A stretch of DNA of 35,141 nt from Priapulus caudatus (lineage: Eukaryota; Priapulida; Priapulimorpha; Priapulimorphida; Priapulidae), in the NCBI RefSeq assembly GCF_000485595.1, contig NW_014577149.1:173437-208577 (forward strand), read 5' to 3'. Positions 11,815-21,670 of the stretch are shown in pieces; the stretch's first letter is position 1, and every line of letters begins with the position of its first letter. The notes beneath the pieces were generated by a model, which did no database searches, was not told the origin of the DNA, and worked only from the letters and a program-made list of their open reading frames with translations. A program made the translations under genes and the position numbers.

Positions 11815-12352
11815 ATGCCGCTTTAACACTGGGGTTTATCCCGCTTCAGGTCCGGACCTGAAGCGGGATAAACCCCAGTATGAAAGGTCGAAACACCCTT
11901 AGCCCGAGCTAAAGTTATCCCGTTCTAAGGGGTGGTCAGGTCCGCTTCAGACCCGAGCTAACGTCAGTATGAAAAGGTATCTCGACTTTAGCTCGCTCTA
12001 AATCCCCCCCCATTACCCCATTCATACTGGGGGTTATCCCGCTTCAGGTCCGGACCTGAAGCGGGATAAACCCCAGTATGAAAGGTCGAAAAACACTTAG
12101 CCCGAGCTAAAGTTATTCCACCTCAGGAGGTGGTTCAGGTCCGCTTCAGACCCGAGCTAACGTCAGTATGAAACGACTTATCCCGAGCTAAAGTTATCCC
12201 GCTTCAGAAGCGGGCTAAAGTCGTGCGCAGTATGAAACGACTTATCCCGAGCTAAAGTTATCCCGCTTCAGCAGTATGAAACGACTTATCTCGAGCTAAA
12301 GTTATCCCGCTTCAGAAGCGGGCTAAAGTCGTTCGCAGTATGAAAGCGGCAT
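11815..12352. mobile_element. Modular palindromic MITE-like element
   Basis: Ends ATGCCGCTTT (left) and, inverted, AAAGCGGCAT (right). The interior is built of repeated modules: CAGTATGAAA occurs seven times (11876, 11965, 12074, 12164, 12228, 12272, 12336) and GAGCTAAAGTTATCCCGCTT three times in near-identical form, with diverged copies as well. A perfect 52-bp palindrome lies at 11828-11879, centred on GGTCCGGACC, and a 58-bp copy with one mismatched pair at 12023-12080. No coding sequence. The flanks (TTTA left, TTAA right) suggest but do not prove a TTAA-type target site. Confidence 0.7.
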
Positions 12353-13024
12353 TAAACGCCTTTCCATATAGAGTGCAACCGATAGATGGCGGTAAGCTGT
12401 CAGTCTGTGGTTATGAGCCAGCTGGTAAGGGCAAATGCCAGTGTAGTACAAGTTTCATATATTTTAGTTTCAGAAGAAAACATCGATATAAACACATACC
12501 CCATACATAAGAATTTTCTAGAACAGACCCAGCTATCCAATGTTACTGAAAAGTGACTCTTTTATATTAGTGAGACCATTTAAACGCTATAATCTATCCT
12601 TCATCACCGTGTACCCCTTACAGACACCTGTTAACGATTGCTCGCTGTTTGATCTGAAACGAACATAGATGTGCATAGGCAAACTCGAATGTAAAAATAT
12701 TTGAAACAAAGAATATTGGTATAATTTGGGCACTATGTTTTTGATTGTAATATTTTTAAACAATACGGTTACAGTGCATTCTAGAGTATTTATATGCCCA
12801 TTTTCCAGAGAAACAGCATCTTATTTCAACTTCGAACTCGCAAGTTATTTATTTATGCCAAGTTGTCAATGTTTATGTGTAAGTTATGTATGTCTACGTA
12901 ATGTAAGTCGTGTGAAATCTACATCACGACCCATAAGGAACATCTAGCTTAGATATAGACAAAGGGAAGAGGATTTACCATCTCGCTCAAGCGTATAAAA
13001 CAGACCACTTCACACAATATCACA
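12353..13024. other. Non-genic AT-rich stretch
   Basis: AT-rich; the open frame at 12726-12947 has no recognisable family. Lies between the palindromic element and the satellite array. Confidence 0.45.
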
Positions 13025-16000
13025 TATAGAACGGCCGAAGAAAATTCTGTAGGCAGTCAACGGGGACAGATGCACGAGCGCCTGGCTTTCAGCACATTAA
13101 TATAGGCATAGCGGGGAACCCAGGGCGTGATGCTGCGAGCAAAGTGAATATTATAGATCGGATTTTACCAAGCACACGTGCTGTCGGCCCGCCCGGCTCC
13201 ACTTTGAGCGTGTAAGAACGGCCGAAGAAAATTATATTGGCAGTCAATGGCGACCGACGTCGGAGTATATAGCATAGCGGGGAACCCGGAGCGTGATGCT
13301 TCGAACTAAGTGAATATTAAAGATTGGATAATACCAAGCACACGTGCTGTCGGCCCGCCCGGCTCCACTTTGAGCGTGTAAGAACGGCCGAAGAAAATTC
13401 TCTTGGCAGTCAATAGCGACCGACGTCGGAGCGACTTTTGCGTCTAGAATAGGATAGCGGGGGACCCATGGCGTGATGCTACGAGGAAACAGAATATTAT
13501 AGATCGGATTTTACCAAGCACACGTGCTGTCGGCCCGCCCGGCTCAAGTTTGAACGGAAAAGAACGGCACAAGAAAATTCTCTTGGCAGTCAACGGTGCC
13601 CGACGCACGAGCGCCGTCTTTCTACACATTAATATAGGCATAATGGGGAACCCAGGACGTGATGCTACGAGCGAAGTGAATATTATAGATCGGATTTTAC
13701 CAAGCACACGTGCTGTAGCCCCGCCCGGCTCCACGTTGAACGTATAAGAACGACCGAAGAAAATTCACTTGGCAGTCAATGGCGACCGACGTCGGAGTAT
13801 AGCATAGCGGGGAACCCGGGGCGTGATGCTTCAAGCTAAGTGAATATTACATATCGTATAATATCAAGCACACGTGCTGTCGGCCCGCCCGGCTCCACTT
13901 TGAGCGTGTAAGAACGGCAGAAGAAAATTCTCTTGGCAGTCAATAGCGACCGATGTCGTAGCTACTTTTGCGTCTAGAATAGGATAGCGGGGGACCCATG
14001 GCGTGATGCTGCAAGGGAAGGGAATATTATAGATAGGATTTTACCAAGCACACGTGCTGTCGGCCCGCCCGGCTCAAGTTTGAACGTATAAGAACGGCCC
14101 AAGAAAATTCTCTTGGCAGTCAACGGTGCCCGACGCACGAGCGCCGTCTTCCTACACATTAATATAGGCATAGTGGGGAACCCAGGGCGTGATGCTACGA
14201 GCGAAGTGAATATTATAGATAGAATTTTACCAAGCACACGTGCTGTCGCCCCGCCCGGCTCCACTTTGAACGTATAAGAACGACCGAAAAAAATTATCTT
14301 GGCAGTCAATGGCGACCGACGTCGGAGTATAGCATAGCGGGGAACCCGGGGCGTGATGCTTCAAGCTAAGTGAATATTACAGATTGGATATTATCAAGCA
14401 CACGTGCTGTCGGCCCGCCCGGCTCCACTTTGAACGTATAGGAACGACCGAAGAAAATTCTCTTGGCAGTCAATGGCGACTGACGTCGGAGTATAGCATA
14501 GCGGGGAACCCGGGGCGTGATGCTTCAAGCTAAGTGAATATTACAGATTGGATATTATCAAGCACACGTGCTGTCGGCCCGCCCGGCTCCACTTTGAGCG
14601 TGTAAGAACGGCAGAAGAAAATGCTCTTGGCAGTCAATAGCGACCGACGTCGTAGCTACTTTTGCGTCTAGAATAGGATAGCGGGGGACCCGTGGCGTGA
14701 TGCTGCGAGGGAAGAAAATATTATAGATCGGATTTTACCAAGCACACGTGCTGTCGGCCCGCCCGGCTCAAGTTTGAACGTATAAGAACGGCCCAAGAAA
14801 ATTCTCTTGGCAGTCAACGGTGCCCGACGCACGCGCGCCGTCTTTCTGAACATTAATATAGGCATAGTGGGGAACCCAGGGCGTGATGCTGCAAGCGAAG
14901 TAAATATTATAGATCGGATTTTACCAAGCACACGTGCTGTAGCCCCGCCCGGCTCCACGTTGAACGTATAAGAACAACCGAAAAAAATTTTATTGGCAGT
15001 CAATGGCGACCGACGTCGCAGTGCTCTTTTTGTCTAGAATAGCATAGCGGGGGACCCATGGCGTCATGCTGCGAAGGAATAGAATATTATAGATAGGATT
15101 TTACCAAGCACACGTCTGTCGCCACGCCAGGCTACACTTTGAACGTATAAGAACGACCGAAGAAAATTCTTTTAGCAGTCAATGGCGACAGACATCGGAG
15201 CGCCTTTTTCGTGTAGATTAGCATAACGGGGAGCCCAGGGCGTGATGCTGCAAGGGTAGATAATATTATAGATAGGATTTTACCAAGCACACGTGCTGTC
15301 GGCCCGCCCGGCTCCACTTTGAACGTATAAGAACGACCGAATAAAATTCTATTGGCAGGCAATAGCGACCGACGTTGCAGTGCCCTTTTCATCTAGAATA
15401 GCATAGCGGGGGACCCATGGCGTCATGCTGCGAAAGAAGAGAATATTATAGATAGGATTTTACCAAGCACACGTGCTGTCGGCCCGCCCGGCTCCACTTT
15501 GAACGTATAAGAACGACCGAATAAAATTCTATTGGCAGGCAATAGCGACCGACGTTGCAGTGCCCTTTTCATCTAGAATAGCATAGCGGGGGACCCATGG
15601 CGTCATGCTGCGAAAGAAGAGAATATTATAGATAGGATTTTACCAAGCACACGTGCTGTCGGCCCGCCCGACTCCAGTTTGAACGTATAAGAACGGCTCA
15701 AGAAAATTTTCTTGGCAGTCAACGGTGCCCGACGCACGAGCGCCGTCTTTCTGAACATTAATATGGGCATAGTGGGGAACCCAAGGCGTGATGCTGCGAG
15801 CGATGTGAATTTTATAGATCGGATTTTACTAAGCACACGTGCTGTCGCCCCGCCCGGCTCCAGTTTGAACGTATAAGAACGGCCCAAGAAAATTCTCTTA
15901 GCAGTCAACGTGCTCGACGCACGCGCGCCGTCTTTCTGAACATTAAAATGGGCATAGTGCATGAGAACCCAAGGCGTGATGCTGCGAGCGATGTGAATTT

Positions 16001-16544
16001 TATAGATCGAATTTTACCAAGCACACGTGCTGTCGTCCCGCCCGGCTCCACTTTATTTAAACGTATAAGAACGACAGAAGGAAATTCTATTGGCAGGCAA
16101 TGGCGACCGACGTCGCAGTGTTCTTTTCGTCTAGAATAGGATAGCGGGGGACCCAGGGCGTGATGCTGCGAGCTAAGTGAATATTATAGTTTGCATTTCA
16201 CCAAGCGCACGTGCGGTGGGTTCACTTTGAACGTGTAAGAACGGCCGAAGGAAATTCTCTAGGCAGTCAACGGTGACCGACGCACGAGCGCCGTCTTCCT
16301 ACACATTAATATAGGCATAATGGAGAACCCAGGGCGTGATGCTACGAGCGAAGTAATTATTATAGATCGGATTTTACCAAGCACACGGGCTGTCGCCCCG
16401 CCCGGCTCCACTTTGAACGTATAAGAACGGCCGAAGCAAATTCCCTTGGTAGTCAACGGTGACAGACGCACGAGCGTCATCTTTCTGTATATTACTATAG
16501 GTATAGCGGGGAACCCAGGGCGGAATGGTGCAAGCAAAGTAAAT

Positions 16545-16625
16545 ATTTTAGATCGGGTTTTACCAAGCACATGCACGTGCTGTCGGACCGACAGCACGTG
16601 TGCTTAGTAAAACCCGATCTAAAAT
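16545..16625. repeat. Inverted monomer junction (81-bp palindrome) in the satellite
   Basis: A partial monomer is followed at once by its reverse complement, centred near 16585 (GTCGGACCGAC). The outer arms are ATTTTAGATCGGGTTT and its complement. This is the only clear orientation switch I see in the array. Confidence 0.8.
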
Positions 16626-16812
16626 TGGGCCCGGCTCCATTTTTAACGTATAAGAACGGCCGCATAAACTTTTCTTGGCAGTCAACGGTGACCGCCGTAT
16701 GACCACCATCTTCTGGTACATTAATATGGGCATAGCGGGATACGCAGGGTGTGATGCTGCGAGCAAACTGAAATTCATAGATAAGATTTTACCATGCACA
16801 CGTGCCGTCGGA

Positions 16813-17004
16813 CCGCCCGGCTCCACTTTGAACGTATAACGTAACCCGGGGAGAACAGGGAGAACGGTCGAAGAAAATTATCCCAGCAGTCAACGGCGAC
16901 CGACGCAACCGCCCGGCTCCACTTTGAACGTATAACGTAACCCGGGGAGAACAGGGAGAACGGTCGAAGAAAATTATCCCAGCAGTCAACGGCGACCGAC
17001 GCCG
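16813..17004. repeat. 96-bp local tandem duplication in the satellite
   Basis: The segment starting CCGCCCGGCTCCACTTTGAA at 16813 repeats almost exactly at 16909, including the extra AACGTAACCCGGGGAGAAC that ordinary monomers lack. It explains the longer spacing at the right end of the array. Confidence 0.85.
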
Positions 17005-17184
17005 GACCACCTTTTTTCATGTACATTAGCATAGCTGGGAATCGGGGTGCGATGTCGCGGGTAAAGTGGATTATGTAGATCAGATTTTACTTAACGCACG
17101 TGCTGTCGGCCCGCCCGACTCCACTTTATACGTATAAGAACGGTCGAACAAAATTCTCCCAAAAAATAATGATGCCTGTTATCT

Positions 17185-17540
17185 TACTCTAGTAGCTCAT
17201 GGTGGTTTTGTATGCAATTTATGTCCAGAACTAAACTCTTCAAGAATCCACTAATTGAAGGTCCAGGAACAATATTTGGTTGGTAACACATTTCCCACTG
17301 ACGGCGAAATAGCTTTTTGGGCCACGCCCTTTTCGAGCAAAGTACTACAATCCACCGTGACTGTATCTACAGAACTGTTGGACCTAGGAGGTTGCCCGAC
17401 CACTCAAAATGTGCGCAATGGCCACATTATGGGGGTTAGTAATACATTTTCATATCTAAAAGTCAATGATTTTTAAGATAATTGCCAATAACCGATTTCA
17501 GCATGTTACGCACTACAATTATTCGTAATTGTTCCTGTTA
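17185..17540. repeat. Left terminal inverted repeat
   Basis: Pairs with 19601-19917. The inner edge includes the last codons and stop of the minus-strand gene (stop at 17519-17521), so the repeat overlaps the coding end. Contains a private insertion of about 40 bp at 17454-17494. Confidence 0.85.
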
Positions 17541-19600
17541 TTTGGATTTCTACACTTTTTGCCTTTACTACAGCCACAAAACGTCACACATTTTATGTTC
17601 CTTTCTCTGCAAGTGCACGTTTTGGTCCTCATACATTATGTTTGGCATTTGCATGGAGGGGTCAGGTCATCGGGCCTGCACGATAGTATACTGGCAGTAT
17701 CACTGGTGTTATGCCAACATCCGTTGCTTCCTATCCATACTGGAGTAGATCTGGTTTGGTGACTGCAGGAGTTGGGGCTTGCAACCACATCTTACACTGC
17801 AGATATGCTCGCTTTATGTGTTCTCGTAGCGTTGATGAACAGCACACAAGCTGGTTGAAGTCCAGTTCTTTCTTGGAGTTGTGGTACTGCTCCAATCGAT
17901 ATTCATCAAAAGTGGAACAGTCTGTCTTCTTTAATCCAGACACAAGGAACTTTTCAGCATTGCTTGTTATCTGTGGTGACAGTTCTTCTACACCAAACCC
18001 TTTCAGTAGGGAGAGATCCATGGATGCTTTTAGGCCAGACAGCTTTGGACTCACCTTGCTGGTACTGTCGCAACCGCTAAAAGCATGAATGGCTGGGAGA
18101 CACGACACCAAACCGTTGTTCAGTTGATCAACCAACAGGTCGACTGGTACAGTTTTTGTTTGTTTTCCGGTTACTAAGCTTCACGTACAGCTTTTGTAGT
18201 TGCCAGGTTTTGTTGAAGTGGAAGATGAGGTTGACAAAAACATCTGTGTCAGATGAGTCAACCAAGACTGATTGAACCCCGTGTTTCACAACACCATCAT
18301 TAATATGAAACATAATTCTGTCGTCGGCTTCTTCTTGGTTGCTTGAGAGCTCTGCGATCTGTGTTTCAGTGCCAGCTAACAATTTCCTGCATTCACCCCA
18401 TATACTCCTCCAAAGAAAATCTCCTTGTCCGACTCGACATTCTGCAGCATCCACTTAGACATACGCCTGCAACCGAACTTTGTTCAACATTGAGCTCCAG
18501 AACATATCAAGATCGACAGGGAGTTTCTGATTGTCAGACCTAATGGTAATAGTGATTTGTTCTGAAGAACTTCTCTGTGCCCGTTCCATTTGCTTGATTG
18601 ATAATTTTTGATAAACATAAAAAATAATGTCTATTCTTGTAGACTCGGAGCCTGTAGCAAGAATGCTGTTGGAAAGACTTTCAGCCAATTCCCCGAATGT
18701 GTGAAGGCCCATCTTTTTCATCGGTAGTTTACGCACAATTGCCATGAAGTCCACTATTGTCATTTGAGCGTCACTCTTTACATTCCTCGTCTCCTGTGGA
18801 AATTGACTGACAAGTTCCCTGGCTAAGGAGGCTTTATCGGGCTTCTTCAATTTGATGCCATCTTTACATTCAGTGGTGAGGAACTGGGATGTGCTGGTCA
18901 ATTCATACTTTAAGAGTTCTAGCATGCTGTGCCCTCTTTCTCTAACATAGTAAATGTACTTAATCGTTTCTGCAGCACTCTTTTTCGCCATCGATTTCTT
19001 TGCTGTGGATGGATTAGAAGTACGTTTCACGAAAACAGTCTTGCGCTTGGTAGGGATTGTATCATGTAGGTGCTTCTCCTTATCCTGAAATCTGGTCTCA
19101 ACAAATTCTTGATAACTCTTCTCACAATTTCCAGGCATTCAAGTAATCCGTCAACAATCTCCTGGGGTATGTCAGCTCCAGTAGAGATGTTCTGAAGTCT
19201 GATTCCAGCGCCGAACGGATTGTTAATAGATTTTATGTAATCCAGAAGCGTATTCGCACGAACATGGACAATCTTCGTAGAACTTGCATTGAACTCATGG
19301 TGTAGGCTCAGTTCACTGTCATCTTTGTCTCCCAAGTTACACCATTCCATCAGCTGTGCCACATGAAGATCTTTTTTATGCTTTAAGAGATTCCATAATG
19401 CTACTGCTTCTGTCCGGCCAAACCCGAAGAACAAAGGCGGACAGCGCTTCATACTTAAACATCCCCACGGTCGCGTGCGCATATCCTGCGGAACTGCGCG
19501 TCTCATCCACGCGCAGCGCTTAGGATCAACAGCAAAGCTGTGCCACGCAATCTTGTATCATGTCTCCATGGACTCTCAGGAATCAAGTAATTGAACAATA
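17519..19600 (-). pseudogene. Broken HAF-GCD-TS family gene (putative PIN/FEN-like nuclease)
   Basis: The minus-strand pieces 19027-19506, 18455-19138, 18128-18454 and 17731-18135 read as one protein interrupted by a frameshift near 19125-19145, an in-frame TAA at 18455-18457, a frameshift near 18135-18175 and a TAG at 17731-17733. Past that point the frame continues into a Cys-rich tail (TCTCRERNIKC, CGCSKGKKC) to 17519, with further stops. Diagnostic motifs in order: NISTGADIP, SSNQEEADDR, DSSDTDVFV, HAFSGCDSTSKV and the Cys-rich end. These are hallmarks of a large uncharacterised animal family seen in many invertebrate genomes. The EEAD, DTD and GCD motifs resemble the acidic residues and helix-turn-helix of FEN1/XPG PIN nucleases, so a nuclease role is inferred. 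It is N-terminally short compared with longer family members as I remember them. Confidence 0.75.
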
Positions 19601-19917
19601 GGAACAGGAACAATTACGAATAATTGTAGTGCGTAACATGCTGAAATCGCATGAAAATGTATTACTAACCCCCCATAATGCGGCCATTGCGCACATTTTG
19701 AGTGGTTAACCTCCTAGGTTAAACGGTTCTGTAGATACAGTCACGATGGATGGTAGTACTTTGCTCGAAAAGAGCGTGGCCCAAAAAGCTATTTCGCCGT
19801 CAGTGGGAAATGTGTTACCAACCAAATATTGTTTCTGGACCTTCAATTAGTGGATTCTTGAAGAGTTTAGTTCTAGACATAAATTGCATACAAAACCAAC
19901 ATGAGCTACTCTAGTAT
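19601..19917. repeat. Right terminal inverted repeat
   Basis: Reverse complement of 17185-17540 apart from scattered substitutions and the missing segment of about 40 bp. It ends at ATGAGCTACTCTAGTA. Confidence 0.85.
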
Positions 19918-20828
19918 TTGGCAAAAGTATCAAAAATCCTAGAATTCAAAAATATTTCCAATGGTGTTAGATTACCTTTGTTGGGTGATAACACTAAATG
20001 AGGATTTTTAAGTGTGTATCAGAATAGAAAAGGAGTGACTCTCGATCACTAAACCATGCATGACGACTTCATCGACGACTCCGATTATACTCGAGCAACT
20101 CGGTTACCTGGATGTAACACTTATCTGACCGCACACCCTCTAACCATTACCCTATCAATGAAGAACATTGTCACTGTGCAGTTCCTTGCGTGGCGTTTGC
20201 TACTACGCAGACTTACAGTGCTAGCAATAGAACACCAACTACCGGCCTATATCAATATTTGTTAAAAACCAAGTAATTATAGTCGTCTATGTCACATAAC
20301 AAAAATTGTCACCATTTGTGAAATAGAAAATACCTTGTCTGGCGTGGCCACGTGCATCCAATGCAGCATACGGCAATCGTTGATAGCAATGAGAGCTATC
20401 TCGCAAAGTGCAATCTAACGAAATTGCTGTAGGATATATAGAAATTCTCGTAGCAGAATAAATACGGGAGGGTGGGATCGAGACGTTGCCAAACTCGATC
20501 AAGACGCACCTCGTCACTGAGAAGCTAACACGAAAAAAGCATTTACTGAACTGGAGTCGAAACGCAGAATCTTAATCTTAGTGCCAATCATATGTGTATG
20601 TGTAATTGTTCCGGATATTCGTTTATGAAAAAAAAATCAATAGGGAGCTATACAGACATTGAGTGGGAGAGTTTGCGTATGTCGAAGCACGCCGGCGCTC
20701 GTAAATAAAAACGCACTCGACGAATGGTGAGGTAACTAGCAGTGTTTATTATAGTGTGAGTTATCAGCACATCTACGAAGTGACCAAAGATGGCGTCAAC
20801 ATCGTATACGAACGCTTATTGACAACAA
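19918..20828. other. Non-genic stretch between the transposon and a microsatellite
   Basis: Open frames at 20056-20265 (plus) and 20287-20517 (minus) match nothing I recognise. No RNA gene or terminal repeat seen. Confidence 0.4.
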
Positions 20829-20841
20829 AGAAGCACACACA

Positions 20842-20889
<48 letters not shown>

Positions 20890-20901
20890 CGNNNNNNNNN
20901 N

Positions 20902-20947
<46 letters not shown>
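20829..20947. repeat. (ACGC)n, 10-N gap, then (TA)n
   Basis: CGCA units to 20891, ten N at 20892-20901, then a pure TA run from 20902 to 20947. The gap hides the junction of two different microsatellites, so the true length is unknown. Confidence 0.9.
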
Positions 20948-20951
<4 letters not shown>

Positions 20952-21670
20952 CAACAAATATGTAGATCCGTGGTGAGGGTCTGCATGGAGGCTTGCCACC
21001 CTAAAAACTAGTTCACAAAATTTTTCTTTGGTGCATTCTGAGGCGCATTGTCTTACTTATGGCGTAAACTTATGGTGTAAACTGCAAATAATGGTGTTCT
21101 AAAGAATACAAACTACGCCTTATCTCACAATTTCGTTGGCAAGCTGAAGTGTTTTAAGGTAACCCCTTTTTTGCTAGTTGGCACAAATAAAGCGATATAT
21201 TTCAATAACAATTTTTGGGGTAGACCTGACAAAAAATAAAAGATTGCAGTGGTTACTTGGTTTTACTAATAAAAACCTTAATTGGGAATTTGGTTTCTAA
21301 ATATTTTCTTAAAATGTAAAGCATATATATACTAAGTAACAATTACTAGAGGTAGTCAAAATAAGTAATCGATGTTATAGTCATCTAATTGCGTAAATAA
21401 TGCTAATTACAAGCTTAAGCCATCGATTTTATCACATACTGTCTTTGTGCCACGTTTCCTACTTGTATCACAATGACTATTAAATATGATGTTCCATATA
21501 TACTGCGTACAAATATAGCAAATAATAACTACTTTAAATAGACTTTGTGCCACTTGTGCTATGGTTGGATCACCGAACGTCTAGTAAAATAATCCGCCAT
21601 GTAAACCTGAGGTGAAGAAACCTGCTTCAAATTAATGGCGGCCCGTAGGTCTCATCAAAGACGAACGCGC
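20948..21670. other. AT-rich 3' flank of CAP gene B
   Basis: AT-rich, with no recognised gene or element. It should contain the 3' UTR of the minus-strand CAP gene, but no clear polyadenylation signal was fixed. Confidence 0.45.

Larger units (their letters stand above)
13025..17160. repeat. Satellite array, about 22 monomers of 163-188 bp
   Basis: Each monomer carries an AGCACACGTGCTGTCGGCC-like segment followed by CCGCCCGGCTCCACTTTGA and AAGAAAATTCT-like sequence. Starts of the CACGTG segment fall near 13171, 13337, 13517, 13703, 13866, 14047, 14232, 14397, 14561, 14741, 14927, 15107, 15286, 15466, 15646, 15831, 16019, 16203, 16379, 16565, 16796 and 17092. Early spacing (about 166, 180, 186, then 163, 181, 185) indicates a three-monomer higher-order unit of about 530 bp. 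Bases 15301-15440 and 15481-15620 are identical, so some duplication is recent. Open frames through it have no coding support. Confidence 0.92.
17185..19917. mobile_element. 2.7-kb inverted-repeat DNA element with a HAF-GCD-TS gene
   Basis: Two long terminal inverted repeats (17185-17540 and 19601-19917) enclose one minus-strand gene remnant. The repeats match almost base for base from their outer ends (TACTCTAGTAGCTCAT on the left; TACTAGAGTAGCTCAT on the right when inverted) for about 310 aligned bp. The left one has an extra segment of about 40 bp at 17454-17494. The satellite array stops about 25 bp outside the left end and does not resume on the right. I could not identify a target-site duplication. 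The structure is that of a cut-and-paste DNA transposon, probably an internally shortened and decayed copy. The superfamily is unknown. Confidence 0.75.

Noticed and set aside
13444-15962. Series of 86-119 aa minus-strand frames with repeated FGRSYTFK motifs
   Set aside because: They arise because many satellite monomers have lengths divisible by three. Frames break whenever monomer length changes, and there is no start, splice or composition support.
13025-17160. Regular repeats read as a CRISPR array
   Set aside because: Monomers are fully tandem with no unique spacers, are 163-188 bp long and lie in a spliced-gene eukaryotic context.
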